A stretch of 64,000 bases of DNA from Loripinus fragilis (GCA_964019695.1 OZ026528.1:52420495-52484494); one strand, 5' to 3'; shown: positions 34,310 through 46,000, numbered from the stretch's first letter. The notes: a model not told the origin generated them from the letters alone. Translations and numbers: made by a program.

Positions 34310-34898
34310 TGTACATCAATATAGTGTTGATATTTTTTCATATTCTGGTTCTTCGAAAATATTGTCTTCTGAAGAAAGCAGGAAAAACTTAAGCCGGTGC
34401 TAAGGGGTGTGAGAATTGTTGCACTTTCCATTAGTTCTCATGAACAGACTCAATTAAACTGAGTCTGCTGTTCTCTCTATATCTGAAGGATCCACAGAAA
34501 CTCAAAAATAGTTTGAAACACAGTGTTTGATTGCCATTTGTCGCCTGAACACTGTTTTATGAGCAGAAAATTGTAATTATTTTCTAACCCATCAATTTAA
34601 ACATGTGTTTTGGGTGCTCGAAAGATCAGTCTCATTGAGACTGTTCTTTTGAATACCCACAAAAAAGGTTTCAGATGATAAATAAAGAAAATAGTTTTCC
34701 AATGCGCATTCTTCTGGAGGCTTGTACTACAGCATCATATTATTTTTTCAGAGGAAAACTGCAGAAATGGATTATATGTTCAGCCCTGAAGGCATCAGAG
34801 AGAGGTTCCCAAATTTAATGATGTCACAGTACACAGCTGGAAACAATGTTGACGCCAAGAAGACAAACGGTAGAGGTCACAAAGGGTCAAGTCCATAA
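34180..34898 (+). CDS. Candidate two-exon gene for a 72-residue protein, unknown function
   Basis: Exon 1 would be 34180-34251 and exon 2 34752-34898; the intron begins GTAAGT (34252) and ends TATTTTTTCAG (34751). Both junctions fall in phase 0. Exon 1 carries YDVPRSIAED and ends FLQSNLFWQ; exon 2 begins RKTAEMDYMFSPEG and ends with a basic tail before TAA. AATAAA follows at 35224. Exon 1 is preceded by an in-frame stop, and its first codon is TTG here but ATG in the duplicate at 63475, so the start is doubtful: this copy may have lost its ATG, or an upstream exon may splice in (AG at about 34206). The protein matches no family I recognise. The exon is not more conserved than its flanks, so selection is not shown. 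Confidence 0.4.
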
Positions 34899-35111
34899 AC
34901 CCTTTGTAAACTGATGAAGTCTTCCTTCCGGGTGGATATAACGAACCTGGCATGGTTTAGTGTTCATATAAAAGCCTCGTCGTGACAAAACCTGTCTTGG
35001 GGGTTCCCGACAAAGAGAGGATTACACCAGCCTGCTCAGCTACAGAGACTAGTAAGAAATATGAAATTTAGATCCAAGCAAGTCTAGATATAATATTTCC
35101 CAATGAGGGAA

Positions 35112-35165
35112 TAACAAAGGCGCTGATCAGACTGTGCGGATGCGCAGGCTGGTCTGCGCCTTTGT
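35112..35165. repeat. AACAAAGGCGC palindrome MITE
   Basis: AACAAAGGCGCTGATCAGAC pairs with the complement of GGTCTGCGCCTTTGTT. Related copies lie at 38067-38121 and, as a half, near 53475-53515. Confidence 0.8.
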
Positions 35166-35223
35166 TGTTCGCCAACATCCAAAGACAGGTTTCCTATAAA
35201 GGGGTTACAGGTTATAATCTCCA

Positions 35224-35229
35224 AATAAA
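35224..35229 (+). other. Possible polyadenylation signal
   Basis: AATAAA about 325 bp after the stop of the candidate gene at 34180-34898. One hexamer alone is weak evidence. Confidence 0.25.
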
Positions 35230-35638
35230 GTTGTTCTCTTCAGTCCATGAAAACTGTTTTCATCATAATGGCAGGAATCCTGTAACCCCCCCCCCCCCCC
35301 ACCTAGCAGGGGAGGGGCTTCAATATGAGACAATAAGTAGGAGGAGCCTTACATTGGACCATGCTCATAAGCAGCATGGGTAATTAAGCTGTTAAAACCT
35401 GTCAGCTAACATCCAGGTATATGCCAGAAGCTAATCAAATTAGAGATAAGCTCCTGTAGATGTTCACAGCTTGAGTGCAATGGAGAAGGTGTTGAAACAG
35501 AAGTGTATTCTTCCATTTATACCCCACTGATGACCCTGACTTTAACCTGTGGTGGAGTCTAATGAAATGCCACAATTTGGGCCCCATCTCAAAATGGATA
35601 TGCGGCAATAGAAAACATCAATACTATCAACGAACATA

Positions 35639-35735
35639 GATCAAAAATAGTTAGAAACAAAGTTTTCGATTGCCATTTGTCGCCCACCTAGCGACAAATG
35701 GCAATCAAAAACTGTGTTTCCAGAGATTTTTGATC
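35639..35735. repeat. Foldback with ATTGCCATTTGTCGC arms
   Basis: GATCAAAAAT and GATTGCCATTTGTCGC at the left are complemented by GCGACAAATGGCAATC and ATTTTTGATC at the right. A one-armed relative lies at about 34490-34560. Confidence 0.85.
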
Positions 35736-36094
35736 CGCCTTTGTCAATAGTTAAGAGTGTTTTTGGTTGCCTCCTATCCATGGAGCATCTGAAGCTTAAG
35801 AATAAAAGTTAATTTGCACCAATTTCTTCTGATCAATTTATAAGAAAACTACCGTAGTAAAAATGTTTATCTTTTTGCTTGCTGGGTAGTTTTTTATGCT
35901 TTTGCTGTTTTCTGCTTACTTTTTTCGAAGTTAATTTTTATAAAAACTCTTTTAGGAAAAATATCAGAGTGTCTAGTGGTTCACATACCAGATCAGGATC
36001 AACATTCTATCTGTCCTGATCTGGGTCAAAACTGTTTTTAAAGTTTATAAGCAGACATCAAAAGTCAGGGCTAGCAAGGAAAGAGTTTGTATTG

Positions 36095-36260
36095 ACTCTT
36101 TATGTCCCAGTCAACAATTTTTTAATCATATTCAGACTACTTCCTGTCTTCCCGGGTTGAACCAGTACTAAGCAGATAATATGCTCAAGTAAAGGATGCT
36201 CGAGGACACAACACAGTGCCAACGATGAATCTCAAACAACTTTATGACGCTTCAATCCCT
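36095..36260 (-). mobile_element. SINE-1, minus strand, degenerate
   Basis: TTTATGTCCCAGTCAACAAT, CGGGTTGAACCAGTACTAAG and GAGGACACAACACAGTG match SINE-1 in reverse. The head is decayed. Confidence 0.7.
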
Positions 36261-36273
36261 ATGTCTAACTCTC

Positions 36274-36365
36274 TACCCAGCAGGCATACAACCTTAAAAT
36301 GTGATATCATGATGTCGCCTTGACGTCGATATGACGTTATTTTAAGGTTGTGTGCCTGCTGGGTA
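36274..36365. mobile_element. 92-bp MITE (TA-CCCAGCAGGC ends)
   Basis: CCCAGCAGGCATACAACCTT and its complement (one mismatch) bound the element, with TA at both outer edges. The middle has GATGTCGCCTTGACGTCGAT-type short words. The 125-codon frame 36242-36619 crosses it and is rejected. Confidence 0.85.
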
Positions 36366-37293
36366 CCAACTACATCACCACATTTTACTTTAATTGCTGC
36401 CAGTAGTAACAGCAAATGGCCTAAAAAATTAAGAAAAGTGGCACTTTTGACCAAATTTGTGGCTTTTTGACATATTACGTAAAGAACAGCACAAGCAATT
36501 CCCAAAAGAAACTTTGACGGGTGCAGAGGAGAATTTTCAGAAAAATCATAGGAAATTAACACATACTTAGATTCGATTAACAAATCAAACCCCCCTTTGT
36601 AAATTTGAAATCTTTTCAAGAAATCCTGGATCAGCCCCTGAGGTAATAAGATTTACCATAACACAACTTATAATATTAGAATAAATTTTTGGTATTTTGT
36701 TGCGCTGATTTTTTTCATTCTTTATAAAAAATCTTCTGATGTCTCAAATTTTCTGGGTAATTCTGCATGCTTTTTTGTCATCTGCTGATTCTTTTTTTTC
36801 AAATCAAATTTTTACATAAATTCTTTCAGGAATACCATCAGAGTGTCAAATAGTTTGGATCAAGATCAGGCCCAACAAAAAGTCAGGCCTGATCTGGATT
36901 GCGGACTGTTTGCAAAAGTTATCAGCAGGCAACATTTGTAGGCAAAAAGTTGATTAGTGAACATTTTCATATATTTCTCCTATGTGACAGCGATTTCTAT
37001 ACTCCTAGCAACTGTTTTTGCTACAGTAAAACTTATAAAAATATTATTCAACTAATAGGTCACTGTATCACCATGTGGTATGCAATTTCAAACCCTATTT
37101 TTTTAACAGACGAATGCACAGACAAGCATAACAAAATAATCCCCACTTTTTCAAGGCTGGGGCATAAAAAGAATCTATAAGGGGTGGGGGAGGTGGGTAA
37201 ACATGGTTGTCATAATTCAGCTACCGCATATCGAAAACCAAACTTATCCTAAATTAGAGCCAATCATTTTTGAAACCTGATGAGGTATTTTAA

Positions 37294-37496
37294 CCCTTCA
37301 AGCGCCACCTATAATTTGCAGCAGACGACGAAAATTTTGCCGCTTTTTCAAAAATAACAAATAAGGCATGATATTTCATGAGGATCGTCTGCTGGCAGAC
37401 GATTCTCATGTAATATCATACCTTATTTTTGTCGAAAATTGGGAAAGATGTCTCAAAATTTGTCGTCTGCTGCAGTCGTGATTGGCGCTTTAAAGG
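37294..37496. mobile_element. piggyBac-like MITE, TTAA flanks, copy 1
   Basis: 203 bp. Ends CCCTTCAAGCGCCA and (complement) CCTTTAAAGCGCCA. TTAA lies exactly outside both (37290-37293, 37497-37500), as in piggyBac elements. A long inner foldback contains GCAGCAGACGAC and CGTCTGCTGGCAGACG. A second copy is cut by the window end (63888-64000). Confidence 0.85.
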
Positions 37497-37574
37497 TTAA
37501 CTAACGGTATTGATGAAATCGCAGATGATCAGATGGCTGGTCAAGGCTTACAAAGTTTACCTAAGCATACCTGT

Positions 37575-37840
37575 ACATAGAGGATCCTACATGAGTGCTC
37601 ATGTTTTAATGAATTTATTAAATTAGTTGGGGAAAGGTGATAAAATGCGAGGCTTGTCAAGCATTTTATCACTTTTTCGCAAGCTTAATAAATTTAATAA
37701 TACAGGAGCACGAATGTTAGATTCTATTGATCATACAACATTAAAATTACTAAGTAATCACAATTTTTGGCATGAAAAGTTGAGATTTTGCTATCTTTTA
37801 CGCAACCTTATAATGGATGTCATTAATTACATTACACTAC
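37575..37840. mobile_element. ATAGAGGATC foldback element, copy 3
   Basis: CATAGAGGATCCTACATGAG, a hairpin around GTGATAAAATGCGAGG, then GAGCACGAATGTTAGATTC. The second half is decayed. The 181-codon frame 37627-38172 is built from this repeat and the next palindrome. Confidence 0.75.
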
Positions 37841-38066
37841 TTGTTATGTTTACTCGGCTGGTTTACAAACTCAGGCAAGTTTGTGTAAAATTTAAGGACC
37901 TGTCTAGGACTTCGAAGAGTATCTTCTGTTGTTTTATAGGACTGAAAATTTGTGAAAAATATTGCCTTACACGTAAAAATAATACTTTGCAATTGCTTAA
38001 ACCGAGATATATTAGAATGAGAATATGGGTTTGGAAGCGCGAAAACCTGTCTTCGAGGTTTGGGGA

Positions 38067-38121
38067 CAACAAAGGCGCAGACCAGCCTGTGCATCTACGC
38101 AGACTGATCAGCACTTTTGTT
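38067..38121. repeat. AACAAAGGCGC palindrome MITE, copy 2
   Basis: ACAACAAAGGCGCAGACCAG with the partner arm CTGATCAGCACTTTTGTTAT. Same family as 35112-35165. Confidence 0.75.
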
Positions 38122-38519
38122 ATCATCATTTTGGAAAGTATCGTATCTAAACTTTCTAAATTTGAATTTTGAATTTTCTAGTTAGTCTCTGTAACAGAGG
38201 AAACTGGTTTGAGTCTCAGTTTGTTGGAAACTCAAAAGACAGTTTTTTCACCTCGTGCCCCGTAATAGAATGACATCACCCTGTCTTTATTTTGTGGACC
38301 ATATGCTGCACCAAATAAATTCACAGCAATTTGATATTGATAAAGGTCTACATTCATACAGAAAAAAGTAAAATTCAAATACTTTTCAAGGCCTTATAGT
38401 AGTTTACCTGTACCTTTCAAGGCAGGTTTGATTTCAATTAGTTTTAAAGAAAACCAATTATATTAATGCATGGTAAAGGCATTTTTTCATGCGTGTGATA
38501 CGCTTCATGTCTAGATGAG

Positions 38520-39120
38520 ATATCATTAGTTAACTCTTCAGCTGCTAATCAAAACTTTATATCGTCTATTTTATCGTCTACTTATCCATTTAAAGTAAGT
38601 AAGGGTGCTAAGATCAGGAATCGATACAATCAAGTACCACACCTGACCCAGGATACCGAAGGGAAAGTGACAAACTCACAGTTAGACACCACAAACGAGA
38701 GCCAAGAGGTCAGCCCTTCCCCATTAGGAGACCACAAAGCACATATAAACAGACGCGCACAAAGACATAGAAAACACAAAACAGAACAAAAACATAAAAG
38801 ATCCACAAAAGAAGTACCGCCTTGGAACGGTCAGTGAAATATTTTACTGGAGGGCTTAAACCGGTATAACGGCGCCAACCTCATCCTTAATTCAGAAGTG
38901 GATCAAGACACATAGATATACATGATATAGAGACCTACAGACCTGTTTAGATTCTTTAATTGCTGCGGATGCGTTTCTGTAGCAAACAAAAATAGGTCAC
39001 ATATGTGTCATATGCTTTAGTTATAGATTAGATTGCATGTGTTAATTCTGCAGCTGCTAATCACAACTTTATATCGTCTGATGTATCGTCTGCTTATCCA
39101 TTTAAAACGTCTCTGAAGGA
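38520..39120 (+). repeat. R repeat copy 3 (38590-38920) between direct repeats
   Basis: The R copy is the most complete (ATCAGGAATCGATACAATCA to CGGTCAGTGAAATATTTTAC). It lies between two direct repeats of about 75 bp (about 38520-38590 and 39047-39110), both with CAGCTGCTAATCA, ACTTTATATCGTCT and CTTATCCATTTAAA. This arrangement may reflect insertion into a duplicated segment. Confidence 0.65.
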
Positions 39121-39429
39121 AACAATGTGTACCCAGATTAGTTTGCTCCTGTAGGAGCAGTCCGAGGTGGGTCCACACTATTTATCTGCATGCCAAAATT
39201 AATCTTTGATGTTAGTATTTACATGCCGCAGACGCCATCAGCAGAGTACATTTTCAGATGCATTGTTTTCGTAGCTGGCATTAGTTTAATGTAGGCAGAA
39301 AATATATGTATCACAACATGTAGGCAGTTTTATCAGGTTTATTTAACACCAAAATATACTACCAAGAATATAAGTAAAGAAAAATACATATAATATTATG
39401 ACATTACATTACATACATTTTAACGTAAC

Positions 39430-39654
39430 GTTACGTAAATGATGGCAAATTCGTGACGTTTTCACGACAGAATTTTAATTAATTTTAATGCCATGAGATA
39501 AATAGTTTTTATATGTGCACCTGTATTATTGAATTTATTAAATTCGTTGCAAAAAAAGTGATAAAATACTTGGCAAGCCTCGCATTTTATCACTTTTCCC
39601 GTACTCGTTTAATAAATTCAATAAAACACAAGCACTCATGTATGATACTCTATG
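39430..39654. mobile_element. ATAGAGGATC foldback element, copy 4 (inverted)
   Basis: TATTGAATTTATTAAATTCG, a hairpin around GATAAAATACTTGGC, and the end GATACTCTATG. Same orientation as 14516-14854. Confidence 0.7.
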
Positions 39655-39959
39655 AATGTTATAGTTACAACATAGCAATATTGCGTATTAAGCCAATTGA
39701 ATGATAATATTTTCTACATACAAATTACTTTTGAAAAGTTTTGTGCGTGGTCAGGTCATATAAGCCTTCGTGTAACACATGGTGGCGCTGATTAATTAAC
39801 CTTTTTTGTCACGTCACGGCCCATATGATAAGTGCTATTAATTTTGATTGACAGTCAAAGTTATGAACAAAACAAGATGGACAATGGCCCTGAATCACCC
39901 ATCTGAGTTTTGTTTAAAGCGTATATATATAGGTATCTGTTGAAAGCTGACCACTTCCC

Positions 39960-41180
39960 TGATGACACCTGGGTGGTCATTTTTTGCCCAAGGGCCATAA
40001 TTTGCCAGGCCTTATTGTTGCAGACAAGAAGATTTTTTCATGTTTACTTAATATAAGCCTTTGTACAATATGTGGCCCTGGGGTGGGGCTATGTTTGGCC
40101 CAAAGCGCATAATTTGAACAAACTTGGCAAATGTCTACTAGGTGATGCTACAAACCAAACATCAACACTCTAGGCCTTGTTGTTTCAGACAAGAAGATTT
40201 TTTCATGATTTTCCTATAAGCCTGTGTAAAACATGTAACCCCAGGGCAGGGAGGTTTTTTGCAAACTTGGTAGAGGTCCTCTATGTGATGCTACATACCA
40301 GATATCAAGGCATTTAGGCTTTGTTATTTCAAAAAAGAAGATTTATTCATGACTTCCCTAAATAAGCCTATGTAAAACAGGTGACCTTGGGGGCCTATTT
40401 GGACCCAGGGGCTTAATTTGAACTAATTTAGTAGATTAGAGGTCCACTAGATAATGCTACATACCAAATGTCAAGGCTCTATGCCTAGTGGTTTCAAACA
40501 AAAAGATTTTTTCAAGTTTTCCCTATATAAGCCTATGTGAAAAATGTGACCCCTGGGACAGGGCCAATTGTACCCTATTGGTGTAATTTGAATTAAATTG
40601 GTAGAGGTCCACTATGTGATGCTACATAGTATACCAAATATCAATGCTCTTGGCCTTGTTGTTTCAGACAAGTAGATCATTTCATGATTTCCCTATTTAA
40701 GATAATGTAAAACTTAGGACCCCCCGGGCGGAGTCATTTTTGGCCCCATGGATATAATTTGAACAAACTTGGTAGAGGTCTACTAAATGATGCTACATAC
40801 TAAATATCAGGACTCTAGGCCTTGTGGTTTCAGGCAAGAACATTTTTCATGTTTTCCCTATATAAACCTATAACATATGACCCCCAGGGAGGGCCATTTT
40901 TGGCCAAAGGAGCATAATTTGAACAAACTCAGTAGAGGTTTACTAGCTGATGCTACATACCAAATATCTACAAGGATCTAGGCCTTGGTGTTTCATAGAA
41001 GAATATTTTTCATGTTTTCTGTAAAAGACTATGTAAATATGTGACCCCCGGGGCGGGCCCACTTTTGGTCGCAGTTGCATAACTTGAATTGACTTTGTAG
41101 AGGTCTTGTAGCTGATGTTACATACCAAATATCAAGGCTCTAGACCTTGTGGTTTCAGACAAGAAGATTATTAAAATTTT
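39960..41180. repeat. Tandem repeat, about 8 units of 165 bp
   Basis: TGATGCTACATACC recurs near 40143, 40286, 40452, 40618, 40787, 40949 and 41113 (mostly 162-169 bp apart). Each unit has TAATTTGAACAAACTTGG, TCTAGGCCTTGTGGTTTC, AGACAAGAAGAT and GTGACCCC. Divergence between units excludes recent amplification. The edges fade into AGGTGAGC-type text near 41410. Confidence 0.9.
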
Positions 41181-41429
41181 CATCTCGAAAATCTTTTTTA
41201 GCCTGTGTAACCTAGATATACAATGGACCAGAACCATTGAACAATTATAAAACAGGGCCATTTAAGGATCATTCCTGCAAGGTTTGGTAAAACTCCAGCC
41301 AGTTCGTTAGAAGGAGATATCTTTCAAAGCAATTGTTGAGGACGGACGTCGCACATTGCACGACAGACATCCAATGATCACAATGGCTCACCATTAGCCA
41401 ATGGCTCAGGTGAGCTTATAACATTTCTG

Positions 41430-43120
41430 CGCCTGTACATGCAATAAATATTTAGAAATAAAAATGTAACATGGGTTTCAATTATAGTTAAGTACAAAAG
41501 ACAAATTCTTCAATGGTATAAACTTAGGATAAAGATAAAATGAATAAAAACACCCACAATTTGTATATATTAAATAAACAATGCGAGACCTGTTTTGTTT
41601 ATTTGAACAGATGTGAATTTCATTTTTTTCCAATTGCATATTAATAAAACAAACTTTTTTTGCTTTCTCATAAATAACAGATGTGTCCCTGGTATAGCCA
41701 AATAAACAAAATGGCAATTTAAAGCATAACCATAACACAGCAGCCAGAAATACATACCTACCCCTCTTTTAATTATTTTAAGAGCTATACCGGCTGTATT
41801 TTTCATGAAATGCGTATTTACCTCTGCAATTTTCTTTTAAGTTTAGAGGAACATTCAGTCTATTATTCAAATGAAAAAAACAGCTTCTGTGCGCCTGTTT
41901 TCGTTTGACAACTGGGCTTAATAAGTTTTACCATACAATTGCCAAAATGGGTATTCCATGTGTAAAGTGGTCCTGAAAGAATTGTGAAAAATAAATTCTC
42001 AAAACTCACAGCCGAGTCAAGTTCTTGGATATTGTAAGTATATATCGCCAATAAAACTGATCACCAAATATTGAATTAATAGTGTGTTTCGTATACAATT
42101 AAGTGTTGCCTTGGAAACTGTATCAAACTCTAAAATTTGATGTCTCAGTTGCTTCCAAAAAGTCAATATCCATCTGAAATGCTTTATTTTCTAACAGAAC
42201 ACACTTTAAATATTTATGTACAATTTATATTACGTTTCAAGAGAAAAGCTTCATCTGTTTAAGAGAAATCGTTTGAAAATGATTTTGAATATTTCGTTTC
42301 TGACAGCATTTTTAAACGCTTAAAATTTGACTTCTTGTCTTCATAGACTGTTTCAAACCAGCGAATAAAGTTGAGAACTCTTGCTGACTGCGTATTCCTG
42401 TAGATCAGATTTACATATGTAAATCAATCATAACCAAATATAATAAGAAATGAAAGAGAACCGGCAATTTCAAATTTGTTCTAATAAACATGTATCACCT
42501 CTTGTACTGTTAAAACTAGTAAGAAAGTAGTTCACTTGAGGGTGTGGTTTCGAGCTGTTTGCTACGAGAAACATGACTTCAGTGAATAACTGATATGGCA
42601 GCTTACAACAGTTTGGTATTGATTATTGATCGATGGCCATGCCTAGTGATAAACACAGCATCCTCTGTAGGTAACTACCATACAGTTGTTAAATGGTTTA
42701 AATCAACCTTCATTACCTTTATAGGGAATTAAGTATACACATTCGTATTGACAAAACACTATGGTCATGATACAGATCTTCAAAAGTATGTACAAAATAC
42801 AAATTCCGGTTGAAAGTACACCAGTATATATGTAGCGTATATGGAAAAGAACACACACACACACACACACACACACATTTATACTAAAACAAACATATCA
42901 ATGTACAAATCACAAAATAAAAGCACAAAAAGCCCATTAAACATTCCCACAAAAATTTAGCTATTTTGTTTATTTTTACTATTTCCTGTACTACTAAGAA
43001 AACTTAAAGATGTAAGTTTGTCGATGTTAAATGCAGATCACTCAAAATATGTTCGACTTGAGAACCATTATGTACTTGTATAAATAATTTACTGTATAAA
43101 GCTATTAGGCCATATTTATT
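41430..43120. other. No gene seen, AT-rich
   Basis: Frames such as 41570-41806 (minus, 78 codons, hydrophobic start) have no motif, no splice support and no second copy. Only the AC microsatellite at 42850-42877 stands out. Confidence 0.5.
42850..42877. repeat. (AC)14 microsatellite
   Basis: Uninterrupted AC run between AAAAGA and TTTATAC. Confidence 0.97.
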
Positions 43121-43124
43121 ATTT

Positions 43125-44416
43125 ATGCCTCGGTTACATTTGCCACGGTCATCGTACGATTTATTTGTTTACGATTTTCTCTACGATTTTTTCGGCGTCG
43201 TAGGCGGCTATAAGCTACGACGTATGTGTTTACATTGCTTACGATCACCTTACGATTTCTTTTGGCGACAAACTTGGACTAAACCTTACTGAGACCTTGC
43301 GGATATCCTAGGACAACCGCATGATTATCATACAACCATCGTGTTATCTTCACGACCTCCCTATATAAATCGCACGATGCCCGTACGGTGACCTTGCTGA
43401 CGCTTGTTATGGTTTTATTAAGTTTAATCATCCAAAGGCACTATACGGCATCTTCGTTAGAAGCAAACAATGAAGTCGTTGCATGCGAACAACAAAGGTA
43501 CTCACCAGACTGCGCTTTCTTCCACCCAGCCTGGTCAGCACATTTGCCATTCGTTTTCAGCAAAATACATTTTGTAGAACATTCATGCATTCAAATTTCA
43601 ATGTTCGACAAAGTTACATGTTCTCACTACGAGATCAATATAATATATCCTTGAAGTAATACTCAAATTCAAATCCCAGAGTTATAAATCCCCCCCCCAC
43701 AAAAAAAAATATCTGGACTTTTTACTAATCTTATCTAATTTATTAAATCCCTTATACAACCAGCATTTTATATACTCAAAATGCATATATGGATTTCACG
43801 TTAGGTGCATATTTTCAATTGCACTTCAGACAATTTTATCATGGAAGCATACTCTATGGGCCCTGATTAGACTGCTTCCAACAGCAAACTGATCTGGGCC
43901 CATAGTGAGTCACTCTGAGTGGTGGTATAAGAGACATCGCATGAAGACAACTATTGAAATGAAACAAACAGCTGATGATAACCAATATATACCTGTCTGG
44001 AAATTGTTGACACGTCGCAAGGTGACCGCACGATCGTCGTGCCATCGCCTTGGGGTAACCGCAGTATGACCGTCCGATGTCCGTACGATTTTTGCGGGCT
44101 CCTTAAGACTATCGCAAGAGCCTACGATCATTTTTTGGCAAAAATGGCAAAATAAAATCGCGCGTTGTCCTCACGATCACCGTACGGTGCCCGTACGGGT
44201 ATCGTACGATGTCACTGCGATGTGTCTACGGGCTACGGGCTTACGATTTTTTCAAATTTGTCATTATGCGGAGTTAAACCAAAATCGTAGAGGCCACGAT
44301 GCCCGTAAATCCGTACGATGGTCGCAAGGTCTCCCTGCGGAGGCCGCACGGAAACGGTGATTTGGACATCGTACGGGCATTGTATACTCGTCGTAAGGCA
44401 AATGTAACCGAGGCAT
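43125..44416. mobile_element. 1.29-kb TIR element built of CGTACGAT-like words
   Basis: The left end ATGCCTCGGTTACATTTGCC and the right end GGCAAATGTAACCGAGGCAT are exact complements (20 bp). Next to both ends, runs of words such as ATCGTACGAT, CGTACGGTG, CTTGCGGAT and CGCACGATG repeat at short spacing in both orientations. The core (43400-43990) is ordinary sequence that includes a decayed palindrome. No transposase frame; 43388-43654 (88 codons) is not recognisable. The target duplication is not clear. A partial inverted copy is at 300-1388. Confidence 0.88.
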
Positions 44417-44609
44417 TGGTGGTAAAGTTTTTCATTAGCAGATTAAATTGAATGCGAAGTTGAGTGGAACAGGAAAAAGTTTAATAACCTCTAGCTAATA
44501 TTAAAGTACATTTTTAACAGCAACAGTTTATCAGCCTTAGCAGTTGGTCGTCAGCTGGAGAATATTATATTAAAAACTTTCCAAATGAAAGATTTAAATA
44601 TTTTACCAA

Positions 44610-44873
44610 AGTAACGAAGAAGGCAAAGATCAGGAATCGATGCAATCAATTACCACACTTAACACAGGACACGGAAAAGGAAGGTGACAAAAACACGAGA
44701 AAACATCGCAAACAAGGCACCCAAGAGCTCAGCCCTTTCCCAAAAGACACCACAAATTGGCAAAAACAAACACAAATAACATCAACGATCCACAAAAGAA
44801 TATAATAAGAGAGGAGATCATCACAACATGACTAAAATTGTTGACTGGGACGTAAATGGTTAAAGCAAACAAA
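44610..44873 (+). repeat. R repeat copy 4 and a SINE-1 tail
   Basis: AAGATCAGGAATCGATGCAA, GACAAAAACACGAG and CTCAGCCCTTTCCC match the R family to about 44800. TTGTTGACTGGGACGTAAAT near 44840 is a SINE-1 3' tail. Confidence 0.65.
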
Positions 44874-45475
44874 TTGCCTTATGCTGGTATCCTTTAAAGG
44901 AGTAGAATTCTTCTTTTTATTGGTGCAATGGAAATCCAGACGCTATCATCGACAGTTGCAAGAATTGGTTGACAAAATGTATATACAATTATTTTCTTAA
45001 AAAGCATGTGATAGCTCTATTTAACTATCACACTCTCGAGAAAAGAACAAAATATGAATTTCACAACAGCATAGTTAGAATGCTGAAAAAGTTAAGCATA
45101 TCAAAGGGAGCCTACTGGATCAAACAATGATTCTCTTCAAATGCATCCCTTTTCAAAATGGTAACTTTTCTTAAAGGAAAGAATTTGCTCCCAGAGGGAG
45201 TGAATTCTTTCCTTTATGAGCAGTTCTTTATAGTATGGAAATCACTTTTATCATATTAAGTGACCTCCCTTGAATGTTACTATTTTTATTACGTATGTGC
45301 GTAACCTGCGTAATAGGTGCTACGCCAATGTTTCAGAAACCTATACAGGTTTCATATTTTGTTTTTTTTTCACGCGGTTTTACACATTTAAAATGACCTC
45401 GCCCACATGTGATAAGTGTCATTACCAAATGAACTGATCCATATGGCCCAATGCACGAGATTTTGGTATCAATCG

Positions 45476-46000
45476 TATATGCGCTAAAGCCTACTTTAAA
45501 TGTCTATTCAAACTCAGCGAGGCTAGATGTCTTATTTATGGTCTATGCCTCCTCTACTTCTATACTTTGTGTATGAGAGAAGTGAAGGCTCTGGTGAGAC
45601 TGTGCATATGTACTAAAGCCTCCTTTAATTGTCTATTCAAATCCAGAGTGACTAGAGGTCTAATATTGGGTCTGAGGCTACCTCTACTTCTACACTTTGT
45701 GTATGTGAGAAGTGAAGGCTCTGGTGAGACTGTGCATATGTACTTAAGCCTTCTTTAAATGTCTATTCAACTCCAGCAAGACGAGAGGTCTAATATTGGG
45801 TCTGAGTCTTACTCTACTTCTATACTTTGTGTATGTGAGAAGTGAAGGCTCTGGTGAGACTGTGCATATGTACTAAAGCCTTCTTTAAATGTCTATTGAA
45901 ATCAAGCAGGTCTAGAGGTCTAATATTGGGTCTGAGTCGACCATTACCTTTATACTATGTGTATGCGAGAAGTAAAGGCTCTGGCGAGACTGCGCATATG
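45476..46000. repeat. 130-bp tandem array, four units
   Basis: ATATGYRCTAAAGCC starts units at 45476, 45606, 45736 and 45866, exactly 130 bp apart. Each has TCTACTTCTATACTTTGTGT and GTGAAGGCTCTGGTGAGACT. It lies 3' of gene B. Copy A has about two units. Confidence 0.88.

Noticed and set aside
36242..36619. 125-codon minus-strand frame with hydrophobic segment
   Set aside because: Crosses the 92-bp MITE, has no recognised domain and no splice support.
37627..38172. 181-codon plus-strand frame
   Set aside because: Built from the hairpin element at 37575 and the palindrome at 38067; the minus strand is equally open.
39960..41180. Regularly spaced repeats that could suggest a CRISPR array
   Set aside because: Units are 165-bp diverged tandem repeats without short exact repeats or unique spacers, in an animal-type genome.
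41570..41806. 78-codon minus-strand hydrophobic frame
   Set aside because: Typical of AT-rich DNA; no signal, homologue or splice site recognised.
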